Origin: Pseudomonas syringae pv. cilantro
GTDB taxonomy: Bacteria; Pseudomonadota; Gammaproteobacteria; Pseudomonadales; Pseudomonadaceae
Direction of reading: 5' to 3'
Length of the DNA: 64,000 bases
NCBI RefSeq assembly: GCF_001293775.1
Contig: NZ_LGLN01000013.1
Span: 442,989 to 506,988, forward strand
Part shown: piece after piece, positions 49,744-58,645 of the stretch
Layout: each line of letters opens with the position of its first letter
How positions within the stretch are numbered: position 1 is the first letter of the stretch
The notes under the pieces: model-generated
Databases searched by the model: none
Seen by the model: only the letters and a program-made list of their open reading frames with translations
Told to the model about the DNA's origin: nothing
Translations under genes and position numbers: made by a program

Positions 49744-50289
49744 TCATTTGCCGCCTGCAGAGGGCGGGCGGACGATCCATTCGATTGCAAACAGCAGCCC
49801 CATCAGTCCGTAGGAAATCAGACCGGTGTACAGCGTCCACCATGACAGAGGCGCCCACAGCGTCAGCGCCGCCGCTGTGAAGCCGTTGAGCAAAAAGAAC
49901 AGGCACCAGACCTGCGTGACTCTGAGAGTGTAATGAATGCCGGCCGCGGGCAGGTCCGGCCGGTTGATTCGCGCCATCTTTTCCACAATCGGCGGGCCAT
50001 AGATCAGGCTGGAGCCAAACAGGCAAAGCATGAATGCGCTGACCAGCACGGGGTACCAGCGCAGCATCACATGGCTGTCGAGTAGCCCAAGCACCACACA
50101 AAACAGCAGCGCCACAATGGCCATCGCCAGGCTGCCGGGCTTGCGTTCGCCGGTCAGTGCGCGGGCCAGCCACAGGCCGCCCAGCAACAAGGCGAACTGC
50201 CAGGGCGCGAAATGCTCGGTTCCCCAATAGACGGCAAACGGGTACAGCACACCGGCGAGCAGCAGGATCAGGCCAATCAGCCGCTTCAT
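49744..50289 (-). CDS. Integral membrane protein of the aryl polyene cluster
   Basis: The product is 181 residues with about five transmembrane segments, starting MKRLIGLILLLAGVLYPFAVYW, and the conserved-looking SSLIYGPPIVEKMARI. It is a COG4648-type protein as I remember the cluster gene. The function is unknown; perhaps a membrane partner of the acyltransferases. It overlaps the ACP upstream by four bases. Confidence 0.75.
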   Translation of the reverse strand: MKRLIGLILLLAGVLYPFAVYWGTEHFAPWQFALLLGGLWLARALTGERKPGSLAMAIVALLFCVVLGLLDSHVMLRWYPVLVSAFMLCLFGSSLIYGPPIVEKMARINRPDLPAAGIHYTLRVTQVWCLFFLLNGFTAAALTLWAPLSWWTLYTGLISYGLMGLLFAIEWIVRPPSAGGK

Positions 50290-50540
50290 TCGGCTGCGCT
50301 GACCAGCCGGTACACGGCTTCGACCACATCATTGACGGTTCTCACCGACTTGAACTCTTCGGCAGCGATCTTCTTGCCGGTCTTGCGTTTGATGTGGTCG
50401 ATCAGGTCAACGGCATCGATGCTATCGATCTCCAGGTCCTGATAGAGATTGGCATCAAGCGTGACCCTTTCGGGCTCCAGCTCGAACAGTTCCACCATTG
50501 CGGTGCGCAGGATTTCGAAGATGTCTTCACGGGTTTGCAT
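50286..50540 (-). CDS. apeF: Acyl carrier protein, second of the cluster (ApeF-like)
   Basis: An 84-residue ACP with the phosphopantetheine-attachment Ser in the DxS-type motif EIDSIDAVDLIDHI. It carries growing chains. It is ten bases after the first ACP. The E/F assignment follows gene order. Confidence 0.85.
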   Translation of the reverse strand: MQTREDIFEILRTAMVELFELEPERVTLDANLYQDLEIDSIDAVDLIDHIKRKTGKKIAAEEFKSVRTVNDVVEAVYRLVSAAE

Positions 50541-50549
50541 GTTCGATAC

Positions 50550-50810
50550 TCAGGCCGATTGTCTTGCGCTGACGAACGCCGCAAGGCTGTCGACGCTGGC
50601 GAAATGGTTGCGGGTGTCCTTGGCATCGGCATCGATCCGGATGCCGTAGCGTTTCTGGATGGCCAGGCCCAGCTCCAGTGCATCCACCGAATCCAGCCCC
50701 AGGCCTTCGCCGAACAGGGTCATGTCGTTGCCGATGTCTTCGGGCGTGATGTCCTCGAGGCCCAGGGCATCGATGATCAACACTTTAATGTCCTGGTGCA
50801 GATCGCTCAT
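50550..50810 (-). CDS. apeE: Acyl carrier protein, first of the cluster (ApeE-like)
   Basis: An 86-residue ACP with the attachment Ser in GLGLDSVDALELGLAI. I start at the ATG at 50810 (MSDLHQDIKV); an ATG ten codons upstream is less likely. It overlaps the acyltransferase 3' end by 26 bases. The ligase at 48051 probably loads the aryl starter on one of these two ACPs. Confidence 0.85.
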   Translation of the reverse strand: MSDLHQDIKVLIIDALGLEDITPEDIGNDMTLFGEGLGLDSVDALELGLAIQKRYGIRIDADAKDTRNHFASVDSLAAFVSARQSA

Positions 50811-51597
50811 CTGAGGCGAGCTCCTTGGTGAAATAGTCATGCAGGTAATCGTTGAGCTTGCGGGACGCTATGGGCGCTGGGCCTAGCGCACTGAAGGCGT
50901 TGGGGTCTATATCGGCACCGACGCGCAAAGTGAAGTGCACGCGGCGTTGCGGAATGCGATACCAGGGCTCGGCCTTGGTCAGGGTGGTGGGGTGGACCTG
51001 GATGGTCACCGGCGTGATCATGCGTGCGCCACGCAACGCAATGGCCGCCGCGCCACGGTGAAAGACCGGCGGCTGACCCGGCTGGGTGCGCGTGCCTTCC
51101 GGAAAGATGATCAGTGTCTGGCCGCTTTGCAGGCGCTCTACGGCGGCGTCGAGCATGTCCATGCTGCCGTCGTTGCTGATGTAACCGGTAGAACGCACCG
51201 GGCCACGGGTGAACGGGTTCTCCCAGAGGCTGCGCTTGACCACGCAGTTGGCGTCACGCACCAGCCCGATGAGGAACACCACGTCGATCAGCGACGGGTG
51301 ATTGGCGATAATCATCTGCCCGGGGCGCCCGAGTTTTTCGGCACCCTGTACTTCGTAAGTCAGCACGCCCATGCGCGCCATGATGCGGATAAAGCGCCAG
51401 AACAACCGGCTGATGGTTCGCCGGGCGCGGCGCTGGTGGCTGGCAGCAGTGCCCGGCAGGCAGCTCAGCACCGGAAAAACGAACAATCGCAGACAAAGAC
51501 CGCTCACCCCGAACAGGGCAAAACTGATGCCGGTTGCCAACAGGCGCCAGTAATAGGCGTCCCGGCCCTTCTTCAGTGGTTGCGTTGCCAGTTCCAT
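50785..51597 (-). CDS. PlsC-family 1-acylglycerol-type acyltransferase
   Basis: The product is 270 residues, with an N-terminal membrane anchor (LLATGISFALFGVSGLCLRL) and the catalytic HxxxxD motif NHPSLIDVV, then the second conserved site FPEGTRTQPG. It probably transfers a polyene or acyl chain to a glycerol- or glycero-lipid acceptor. The start overlaps the upstream gene by 25 bases. Confidence 0.88.
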   Translation of the reverse strand: MELATQPLKKGRDAYYWRLLATGISFALFGVSGLCLRLFVFPVLSCLPGTAASHQRRARRTISRLFWRFIRIMARMGVLTYEVQGAEKLGRPGQMIIANHPSLIDVVFLIGLVRDANCVVKRSLWENPFTRGPVRSTGYISNDGSMDMLDAAVERLQSGQTLIIFPEGTRTQPGQPPVFHRGAAAIALRGARMITPVTIQVHPTTLTKAEPWYRIPQRRVHFTLRVGADIDPNAFSALGPAPIASRKLNDYLHDYFTKELASDERSAPGH

Positions 51598-52292
51598 AAC
51601 CGGTTATTCCAGGGGTGCAGGCAGGCGGATTGATTGGTGTGCAAGGCTTGCAGCAGGCTCAATGCGTGGGGCCATCGGGTCTGCGGGATGCCTTGTGTGT
51701 CGCTGTGCAAAGACAGTTCCCATTCGTTGCCGGGCGTCAGCAGCAAGCCGACCGCGTAGGGAAAAGGCACGTCATCAATCCATTGGGCATAGGCTTGCGG
51801 TGGCTGCTCTTCGGTCACCACCAACAGCACTGCTTCAGCTCCTTCAGCCAGCAGCGCCGCTGCCTCGAATGCTCCATTTTCCAGGCCGTCGCCTGCGGCC
51901 GCCAGGGCCGTCATTTCACTGGTTTCACCGCGCATGATCGACCACAGACCGATCACTGCGTTATGCACTGACAAACTGAACTGGGTCGGTGAAAGCGGTT
52001 CTTCAGCGGCCAGATCACGCAGAATATCGAATGTTCTCGGGGTTTCGCCGTGGCGCGAGACAAAAACCAGCGGCACACGCCCGTAGCCCTCGGTCAACGG
52101 CCAGCCAACGGCAAATGCCATGCGCGCCATGCGGCCCAGGCGTCGCCGTTGCATCGCAGGAAGAAAAGACACATCTGGCGCTTCATCACTGGTTTCAAGC
52201 AGCGTCGGATGGCGGCTCCACTGCCGCCAATCGTCCACACTCGCCAGGCCAGGAGCCCAGGCATGCCATCGTGCAATGTTGAAGGTGATCAA
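51573..52292 (-). CDS. apeC: Beta-ketoacyl synthase-like chain length factor, ApeC-like
   Basis: The product is 239 residues from a TTG at 52292, with GGAAGAG upstream, reading MITFNIARWHAWAPGLASVDDW. It matches the short ketoacyl-synthase N-terminal domain (Ketoacyl-synt_2). It has PLSPTQFSLSVHNAVIGLW where a ketosynthase would have its active-site Cys, and no Cys is present there. That is the expected feature of a chain length factor that pairs with ApeO. The first gene of the operon; the longer 305-residue frame has no support. Confidence 0.83.
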   Translation of the reverse strand: MITFNIARWHAWAPGLASVDDWRQWSRHPTLLETSDEAPDVSFLPAMQRRRLGRMARMAFAVGWPLTEGYGRVPLVFVSRHGETPRTFDILRDLAAEEPLSPTQFSLSVHNAVIGLWSIMRGETSEMTALAAAGDGLENGAFEAAALLAEGAEAVLLVVTEEQPPQAYAQWIDDVPFPYAVGLLLTPGNEWELSLHSDTQGIPQTRWPHALSLLQALHTNQSACLHPWNNRLWNWQRNH

Positions 52293-52599
52293 GGTTTCTC
52301 TTCCCGCCCCTGCGGGCCTGATTCTCGCTACATCATTATCAGGACGATGTGAGCCTGGGTGCGGTATCTGACCGAGTGCGCGCATTATCCTGATGGGGGT
52401 CACGACTGGCAAATCTGTTACATGAAAGTGCTTTAATAAGGTCGGTTTTGTAGGACCTTTGCCGGTTTTGCGTATGACAACCAGACACATGCTGTTTTAC
52501 GTTAAGCTCTCGGTTGTCATATGTGTTGCCTAGAATCGATCTCCTTGAGGTCGTTATCGGCCACTCTCGCTGTTTCTTCATCTTCAAGGAGTCCAAAGC
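52293..52599. other. Divergent spacer between the aryl polyene operon and parA-like gene
   Basis: The 307 bases hold the promoters of both flanking transcription units, which I could not place with confidence. The AT-richer middle (about 52420-52540) contains the long inverted repeat listed separately. I see no coding frame. Confidence 0.5.
52473..52521. promoter_or_regulatory. Long inverted repeat upstream of the parA-like gene
   Basis: TATGACAACC (52473-52482) and its exact complement GGTTGTCATA (52512-52521) are 29 bases apart. A second, offset pair, ACACAT (52485-52490) and ATGTGT (52521-52526), lies next to it. The dyad starts 79 bases before the parA-like ATG. It could be an operator or a partition-type site. 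Confidence 0.45.
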
Positions 52600-53379
52600 A
52601 TGCGTCGCGTGGTATTCAATCAGAAGGGTGGTGTCGGCAAATCCAGCATCGCTTGCAATCTGGCTGCAGTCAGCGCTCACGAAGGCTATCGGACACTGTT
52701 GATCGACCTCGATGCGCAAGCCAACTCGACTCAATACCTCACCGGCCTTACCGGCGACGACATTCCGATGGGCATTGCCGAGTTCTTCAAGAACACGCTG
52801 GCGGCGGCGCCGTTCGCCAAGAAGAACCATGTCGATATCTACGAAACGCCGTTCGATAATCTGCATGTGGTAACGGCCACCGCCGAACTGGCCGACCTGC
52901 AACCCAAGCTTGAGGCCAAACACAAAATCAACAAGCTGCGCAAACTGCTGGACGAGTTGAGCGAAGATTACGAGCGGATTTACCTGGATACGCCGCCTGC
53001 GCTGAATTTCTATGCGGTTTCGGCGTTGATTGCGTCTGATCGCGTGTTGATACCGTTTGATTGCGACAGCTTTTCCCGGCAGGCGCTGTATGGATTGATG
53101 CGCGAGATCGAAGAGCTGAAAGAAGATCACAACGAGGATCTGCTGGTCGAAGGCATCATCGTTAACCAGTTCCAGCCAAGGGCCAGCCTGCCGCAGCAGA
53201 TGCTCGACGAACTGATCGCCGAGGGCCTGCCGGTGCTGCCGGTCTACCTCAATGCCTCGGTGAAAATGCGCGAGTCCCATCAAGCCAACCTGCCACTGAT
53301 CCACCTCGACCCACGGCACAAACTGACACAGCAGTTCGTGGACCTGCACCACTGGCTGGAAACCAATGCCCATCCGTGA
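52600..53379 (+). CDS. Orphan ParA-family ATPase
   Basis: A deviant Walker A ATPase of 259 residues: KGGVGKSSIACNLA at 8-21 with the signature Lys, Walker A' LIDLDAQANST and Walker B-like IYLDTPPALNF. Such proteins position plasmid or chromosome DNA, or other cargo, on the nucleoid. No parB lies next to it, and the chromosomal parAB pair is elsewhere in pseudomonads. The RBS is AAGGAG. It is divergent from the aryl polyene operon. Its cargo is unknown. Confidence 0.88.
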   Translation: MRRVVFNQKGGVGKSSIACNLAAVSAHEGYRTLLIDLDAQANSTQYLTGLTGDDIPMGIAEFFKNTLAAAPFAKKNHVDIYETPFDNLHVVTATAELADLQPKLEAKHKINKLRKLLDELSEDYERIYLDTPPALNFYAVSALIASDRVLIPFDCDSFSRQALYGLMREIEELKEDHNEDLLVEGIIVNQFQPRASLPQQMLDELIAEGLPVLPVYLNASVKMRESHQANLPLIHLDPRHKLTQQFVDLHHWLETNAHP

Positions 53380-53422
53380 TGGGTATGTACCGCGGGTAGC
53401 ACTAAGCGTTGTACACAAGTCC

Positions 53423-53447
53423 GCTCCCACGCCCTTCGGGCAGGAGC
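53423..53447. repeat. REP-like hairpin between parA-like and PAAR genes
   Basis: GCTCC ... GGAGC encloses GCCC-TTCG-GGC. The reverse complement of the left part reads GTGGGAGCGGAC, the core of a common Pseudomonas REP. It may also stop convergent transcription. Confidence 0.45.
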
Positions 53448-53494
53448 CCAATCTACGGGGCTCTCAGGATTTATATAACTCTGGAGCGCGGGAA

Positions 53495-53887
53495 TCAGCG
53501 CAGCCGGAGCACCTCGGGCGTATAGCTGCCATCTCTCAATGAGCGCGCCAGGTGTTCGGCATTCAGCCGCGCGGCCGAGGCCAGTTCCGTGGAGATGGTG
53601 ACAGCAGCGTCCATGTCGGCCTGGACGTGTTCCTGGGATGCGGTCAGGCGGTTGCTGCCGGGTGTGCAGCCGCACGCCACTTTATGGCCCTGCGTGGCGA
53701 CTGCCACCAAGTCGTCGACGTAAGTCGGGTTGCCTTGAGCGATGAAGCCTATGCTCGTGCACACCGGGCACCACACCGGATCGCCCATGCGGGCCACGCG
53801 GCGCTGGTCGATGACCTCGCTTGCCGACCCGCTCAGCACAAACCCGCCGGTGGTCGTTGAATCGCCTTCCCTGACAATGAATGACAT
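53495..53887 (-). CDS. PAAR-domain protein (type VI secretion spike tip)
   Basis: The product is 130 residues. The N-terminal part matches a PAAR domain: MSFIVREGDSTTTGGFVL, then MGDPVWCPVC, QGNPTYVDDLVAVATQGHKVACGC. PAAR proteins cap VgrG and pierce target cells. There is no VgrG, Eag chaperone or effector next to it, so it is an orphan. The C-terminal 40 residues (ASAARLNAEHLARS) form a short helix, too small for a toxin. Confidence 0.8.
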   Translation of the reverse strand: MSFIVREGDSTTTGGFVLSGSASEVIDQRRVARMGDPVWCPVCTSIGFIAQGNPTYVDDLVAVATQGHKVACGCTPGSNRLTASQEHVQADMDAAVTISTELASAARLNAEHLARSLRDGSYTPEVLRLR

Positions 53888-54050
53888 GACAGCCCGTCCT
53901 CTTGGTTCTGGAAAACCTGAAGGCTAGGTGTAAATCCGTGGTTCGGGGGCGACGAAAGCCACTTGGAGACAGGTCCTACGCAAAGATCGGCAGGGCGTTT
54001 CGCCAATGTTACGAACGCACGAACGCCCAATGAAAAACATCGTGTCGCTC

Positions 54051-54073
54051 ATCGTTACTCCAGCCGTAACGAT
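54051..54073. promoter_or_regulatory. Perfect inverted repeat upstream of mdcA
   Basis: ATCGTTAC and GTAACGAT are exact complements separated by seven bases, centred 87 bases before the mdcA ATG. The size and T-N11-A-like form suit a LysR-type operator, for which the MdcR-like protein at 61472 is the obvious candidate. Confidence 0.5.
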
Positions 54074-54148
54074 CCGCCTCGCTGCTTGATTGATGCTCGC
54101 CCCCATGGCTCCTAAGGTGACCTACGACAGCACAATCGTGGAGCGATC

Positions 54149-55825
54149 ATGACAACAGCAACTTCCCCCGACGCACGCTGGACACGTCGTCGCACCGAGA
54201 AACAGAGGCGTCTGGAGCAGGTGCGGGCGCTGGCCGACGGCGTGGTGTTGCCGACCGACAAGATTGTCGCGGCGCTGGAGGCCTTGCTGGTTTCCGGGGA
54301 TCGGGTGGTGCTTGAGGGCAATAACCAGAAACAGGCGGACTTTCTGTCCCGCGCGCTGGCCAAAGTCGATCCGGGCAAGGTGCATGACCTGCACATGATC
54401 ATGCCCAGCGTCGGCCGCGCCGAGCATCTGGACCTGTTCGAGCAGGGCATCGCCCGCAAGCTGGACTTCTCGTTTGCCGGCACGCAAAGCCTGCGCATCA
54501 GCCAGTTGCTGGAAGACGGCCTGCTGGAAATCGGTGCGATTCACACCTACATCGAACTGTATTCGCGGCTGGTGGTGGACCTGATCCCCAACGTGGTGCT
54601 GGCCGCAGGCTTCATGGCCGACCGGGCCGGCAACATCTACACCGGCCCGAGCACCGAAGACACCCCCGCGCTGATCGAGCCGGCCGCGTTCAGTGATGGC
54701 ATTGTCATCGTTCAGGTCAATCAACTGGTGGATGACGTCAGCGAGCTGCCACGGGTCGACATTCCTGCCTCGTGGGTCGATTTTGTCGTGGTGGCCGACA
54801 AGCCGTTCTACATCGAACCGCTGTTCACCCGCGACCCGCGCCACATCAAGCCGGTGCACGTACTGATGGCGATGATGGCGATTCGCGGCATCTACGAGAA
54901 ACACAACGTTCAGTCGCTGAACCATGGCATCGGTTTCAACACGGCCGCCATCGAACTGATCCTGCCGACCTACGGCGAGTCGCTGGGGCTCAAAGGCAAG
55001 ATCTGCCGTAACTGGACGCTCAACCCGCACCCTACCCTGATTCCGGCCATTGAAAGCGGCTGGGTCGAGAGCGTGCATTGCTTCGGCACCGAGCTGGGCA
55101 TGGAAAACTACATTGCCGCCCGCCCGGACGTGTTCTTCACCGGGCGCGACGGCTCGCTGCGTTCCAACCGGCAACTCTGCCAGTTGGCCGGCCAGTACGC
55201 CGTTGACCTGTTCATTGGCGCTACCCTGCAAGTCGATGGCGACGGGCATTCCTCGACCGTCACCCGTGGGCGTCTGGCCGGGTTTGGCGGCGCGCCGAAC
55301 ATGGGCCATGACCCGCGCGGTCGGCGCCATGCCACTCCGGCCTGGCTGGACATGCGTCAACAGACCGATGACGGCCCGGCGGCCTATCTGGAACGCGGCA
55401 AAAAGCTCGTGGTGCAGATGGTCGAGACCTTCCAGGAGGGCGGCAAACCGACGTTCGTCGAAACCCTGGACGCAGTCGAAGTGGCGAAGAAGAGCGGCAT
55501 GCCGCTGGCACCGATCATGATCTACGGCGACGACGTCACCCACTTGTTGACCGAAGAAGGCATCGCCTACCTCTACAAGGCACGCAGCCTGGAAGAGCGC
55601 CAGGCAATGATTGCGGCGGTGGCAGGCGTGACCGTGATCGGTTTGCGCCACAACCCGAAAGACACCGCCCGCATGCGCCGTGAAGGCCTGATTGCCCTGC
55701 CGGAAGACCTCGGTATCCGGCGCACCGACGCCAGCCGCGAACTGCTGGCCGCCAAGAGCATTGCCGATCTGGTTCAGTGGTCCGGCGGTCTCTACAACCC
55801 GCCTGCCAAATTCAGGAGCTGGTGA
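54149..55825 (+). CDS. mdcA: Malonate decarboxylase alpha subunit (acetyl-ACP:malonate ACP transferase)
   Basis: MdcA moves the ACP prosthetic group from acetate to malonate in the biotin-independent malonate decarboxylase. The product is 558 residues with two CoA-transferase-like halves, including [14 protein letters not shown] in the first and [16 protein letters not shown] and [17 protein letters not shown] in the second. It opens a seven-gene mdc operon and is preceded by GTGGAGCG. The stop codon shares a base with mdcB. Length fits the family. Confidence 0.95.
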   Translation: MTTATSPDARWTRRRTEKQRRLEQVRALADGVVLPTDKIVAALEALLVSGDRVVLEGNNQKQADFLSRALAKVDPGKVHDLHMIMPSVGRAEHLDLFEQGIARKLDFSFAGTQSLRISQLLEDGLLEIGAIHTYIELYSRLVVDLIPNVVLAAGFMADRAGNIYTGPSTEDTPALIEPAAFSDGIVIVQVNQLVDDVSELPRVDIPASWVDFVVVADKPFYIEPLFTRDPRHIKPVHVLMAMMAIRGIYEKHNVQSLNHGIGFNTAAIELILPTYGESLGLKGKICRNWTLNPHPTLIPAIESGWVESVHCFGTELGMENYIAARPDVFFTGRDGSLRSNRQLCQLAGQYAVDLFIGATLQVDGDGHSSTVTRGRLAGFGGAPNMGHDPRGRRHATPAWLDMRQQTDDGPAAYLERGKKLVVQMVETFQEGGKPTFVETLDAVEVAKKSGMPLAPIMIYGDDVTHLLTEEGIAYLYKARSLEERQAMIAAVAGVTVIGLRHNPKDTARMRREGLIALPEDLGIRRTDASRELLAAKSIADLVQWSGGLYNPPAKFRSW

Positions 55826-56703
55826 TGAGCGCACTCCAACGGACACCGCAACCCGCTTCGCTGGCCGAACGGCTGGCTGATCTGGCCGTCGACGCACTGA
55901 TCGCCGAGGCTGACCTGTCGCCCAAACCCGCACTGGTGGACCGGCGTGGCAGCGGCGCGCACAGCGACCTGCATCTGGGACTGATGCATTCTTCGGCGCT
56001 CTCGTTATGGCCAACGTTCAAGCTGATGGCTGACGCCCCCGCGCAATTTAAAACAGCGGGCCAGCCGCTGCGTGACGCGCTGGGTCGTCTGGGCCGCGAA
56101 GGCGAAGCCGCCATGCTGCGCACCACGGGCGGAGTGAATACTCATCGCGGTGCGATCTGGGCGTTGGGCCTGCTGGTGACCGCCGCAGCGCTGGACCCAC
56201 AAAACTGCGGGCCTGAAGCAGTCTGTCGGCGTGCAGCAAGTCTGGCGTTGATCCCGGATCGACACGTGCCTGCGCAAAAAAACAGTAACGGCAGTGAAGT
56301 GGTGCGTCGCTACGGGGTCATGGGCGCCCGCGAGCAGGCGCAACAGGGCTTTCCTGCCGTGACTCAGCGTGCGCTGCCGCAATTGCAGCGCAGTCGTGCG
56401 GCAGGCTGTGGCGAACAGAACGCCCGGCTCGACGCGCTGCTGGCGATCATGACCGGCCTGACCGACACCTGCGTGCTGCATCGCGCCGGCCTGGAAGGGC
56501 TGCAGACCATGCAGACGGGCGCACAGCGCGTGCTGGACGCTGGCGGCAGTTCCAGCCTGGCTGGTCGTCGCGCACTGAACCAACTGGATCAGCAACTGCT
56601 GGCCCTCAACGCCTCGCCTGGCGGAGTGGCTGATCTGCTGGCCGCCTGCCTGTTCATCGACGGCCTGGAGCCTGCGCTCGGCCCTGTTTCGAGGAGTGCC
56701 TGA
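55825..56703 (+). CDS. mdcB: Triphosphoribosyl-dephospho-CoA synthase
   Basis: MdcB joins ATP and dephospho-CoA to make the prosthetic group precursor of MdcC. The product is 292 residues from the ATG at 55825, overlapping the mdcA stop by one base. It has [18 protein letters not shown] and [14 protein letters not shown], both conserved in the CitG/MdcB family. Confidence 0.93.
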   Translation: MSALQRTPQPASLAERLADLAVDALIAEADLSPKPALVDRRGSGAHSDLHLGLMHSSALSLWPTFKLMADAPAQFKTAGQPLRDALGRLGREGEAAMLRTTGGVNTHRGAIWALGLLVTAAALDPQNCGPEAVCRRAASLALIPDRHVPAQKNSNGSEVVRRYGVMGAREQAQQGFPAVTQRALPQLQRSRAAGCGEQNARLDALLAIMTGLTDTCVLHRAGLEGLQTMQTGAQRVLDAGGSSSLAGRRALNQLDQQLLALNASPGGVADLLAACLFIDGLEPALGPVSRSA

Positions 56704-56704
56704 A

Positions 56705-57004
56705 ATGGAAACCCTGTCTTTTGAGTTCCCTGCCGGACAACCGCCCAAAGGCCGGGCGCTGGTGGGTGTGGTCGGTTCCGGTGATCTGGAAGTGCTGCTG
56801 GAGCCCGGTCAGCCTGGCACGTTGTCAATCAAGGTGGTGACCTCGGTCAACGGTGCCTCGCTGCGTTGGCAGCACCTGTTCGAGCGCATGTTCGACGGCC
56901 AGACCCCGCCCGCGCTGAGCATCGATATTCATGACTTCGGCGCCACCCCCGGCGTGGTTCGCCTGCGTCTGGAGCAGGGTTTCGAGGAGATCGGCCATGA
57001 CTGA
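56705..57004 (+). CDS. mdcC: Malonate decarboxylase acyl carrier protein
   Basis: MdcC is the small ACP that carries malonyl through phosphoribosyl-dephospho-CoA attached to a serine. The 99-residue product has VGVVGSGDLEVL, so Ser25 is the likely attachment site, as in the Klebsiella protein. The ATG at 56705 lies directly after the mdcB stop. Confidence 0.94.
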   Translation: METLSFEFPAGQPPKGRALVGVVGSGDLEVLLEPGQPGTLSIKVVTSVNGASLRWQHLFERMFDGQTPPALSIDIHDFGATPGVVRLRLEQGFEEIGHD

Positions 57005-57848
57005 CAACGCACGTTTGCTGAGCCAGCACAGCTTCATCGAACTCGGTGCCCGTCAACGCGCCCGCGCTCTGCTGGATGCGGGCAGCTTTCGGGAATTGCT
57101 CGGCCCGTTCGATCGCGTCATGTCGCCCTGGCTGGCCATGCAAGGCGTTGTGCCACAGGCCGATGACGGCGTGGTGGTCGCCAAAGGCACCGTTGACGGC
57201 CTGCCGGTGGTGATCGCCGCCATCGAAGGTGCATTTCAGGGCGGCAGCATGGGCGAAGTCGGTGGCGCAAAAATGGCCGGCGCGCTGGAACTGGCCGCCG
57301 AAGACAACCGCAACGGCATCCCCACTGCCGCCATCGTGCTGCTGGAAACCGGCGGGGTGCGTTTGCAGGAAGCCAATCTGGGCCTGGCGGCGATTGCCGA
57401 GATTCATGCCGCGATGGTCGATCTTCGCCAGTACCAGCCAGTGATCGGCGTGGTGGCAGGCAGCGTCGGCTGTTTTGGCGGGATGTCGATTGCCGCCGGT
57501 TTGTGCAGCTATTTATTGGTGACCCAGGAAGCCCGACTTGGCCTCAACGGCCCGCAGGTGATCGAGCAAGAAGCCGGCATCGAAGAATATGACTCCCGCG
57601 ACCGGCCGTTTATCTGGAGCCTGACCGGTGGCGAGCAGCGTTTCGCCAGCCATCTGGTAGACGGTTTTGCTGCTGACGATGTTGCCGATATCCGCCAACA
57701 GGTCAGCGACTGGCTTGAGCGGGGCGTACCTGCGACACACCGCAGCAGTCAATACGCACTGTTTTTGCAGCGCCTCGCCAGCTTCGACACCGAGCCACAA
57801 ATCGATCCGCACAGCGTGCGTACTCTTTATCAAGGAGCCCGGTCATGA
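56997..57848 (+). CDS. mdcD: Malonate decarboxylase beta subunit
   Basis: MdcD is one of two crotonase-like subunits that decarboxylate malonyl-ACP to acetyl-ACP. The product is 283 residues from the ATG at 56997, which overlaps mdcC. It has VVIAAIEGAFQGGSMGEVGGAK and VVAGSVGCFGGMSIAAG, carrying the Gly-rich oxyanion loops of the carboxyltransferase fold. Confidence 0.94.
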   Translation: MTDNARLLSQHSFIELGARQRARALLDAGSFRELLGPFDRVMSPWLAMQGVVPQADDGVVVAKGTVDGLPVVIAAIEGAFQGGSMGEVGGAKMAGALELAAEDNRNGIPTAAIVLLETGGVRLQEANLGLAAIAEIHAAMVDLRQYQPVIGVVAGSVGCFGGMSIAAGLCSYLLVTQEARLGLNGPQVIEQEAGIEEYDSRDRPFIWSLTGGEQRFASHLVDGFAADDVADIRQQVSDWLERGVPATHRSSQYALFLQRLASFDTEPQIDPHSVRTLYQGARS

Positions 57849-58645
57849 GCCATTCACAACGGGGTTTGAACTGGTTCAACGCGTTGAGCGCAGGCGCGAG
57901 CGAAGTCAGCGGTCTGCCTGCCTCGCTTAAAGTGGCCGATGGCCTGCTGGGTGAGCAGCCGGTGCGCTTTGTGGCGGTGGTTGCCGATGCGGACAACCGC
58001 TTTGCTCGGGCGCGCCAGGGCGAAGTCGGCCTGCTGGAGGGCTGGGGTCTGGCCAAGGCAGTGGACGATACCATCAAACAGGATCGCGACCGCGCCGAAA
58101 AACGTGCACTGATTGCGATTGTCGATGTGCCGAGCCAGGCTTATGGGCGTCGCGAAGAAGCGCTCGGCATTCATCAGGCGCTGGCCGGTGCGGTGGACAG
58201 CTATGCGCGAGCGCGTTTGGCCGGGCATCCGGTGATTGGCTTGTTGGTCGGCAAGGCGATGTCCGGTGCATTTCTGGCTCACGGCTATCAAGCCAATCGG
58301 TTGATCGCACTGCGTGATCCCGGCGTGATGGTGCACGCGATGGGCAAGGCCTCGGCCGCCCGCGTGACCCAGCGCAGTGTCGAGGACCTGGAAAGACTCG
58401 CCGCCAGCATCCCGCCGATGGCCTACGACATCGATAGCTACGCCAGCCTCGGTCTGCTGTGGGAAACCCTGTCGGTCAGCCAGATCGAGCAGCCTGCGGC
58501 GGATGACCTGGCCCAGGTGCGCCATGTGCTGAGCAGCGCGATCAGGGACGTGCAGGCCAGTGGTGTTGACCTGAGCAGTCGCCTCGGCGCGAGCCACCGT
58601 GCGGCATCGGCACACGTGCGTCAGATAATGCGGGCGCAATGGTGA
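57845..58645 (+). CDS. mdcE: Malonate decarboxylase gamma subunit
   Basis: MdcE is the partner of MdcD in the decarboxylase. It is 266 residues, starting MSHSQRGLNWFNAL, with the AIVDVPSQAYGRREE segment and VGKAMSGAFLAHGYQANRL, similar to carboxyltransferase beta/alpha folds. Its ATG overlaps the mdcD stop by four bases. Confidence 0.94.
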   Translation: MSHSQRGLNWFNALSAGASEVSGLPASLKVADGLLGEQPVRFVAVVADADNRFARARQGEVGLLEGWGLAKAVDDTIKQDRDRAEKRALIAIVDVPSQAYGRREEALGIHQALAGAVDSYARARLAGHPVIGLLVGKAMSGAFLAHGYQANRLIALRDPGVMVHAMGKASAARVTQRSVEDLERLAASIPPMAYDIDSYASLGLLWETLSVSQIEQPAADDLAQVRHVLSSAIRDVQASGVDLSSRLGASHRAASAHVRQIMRAQW

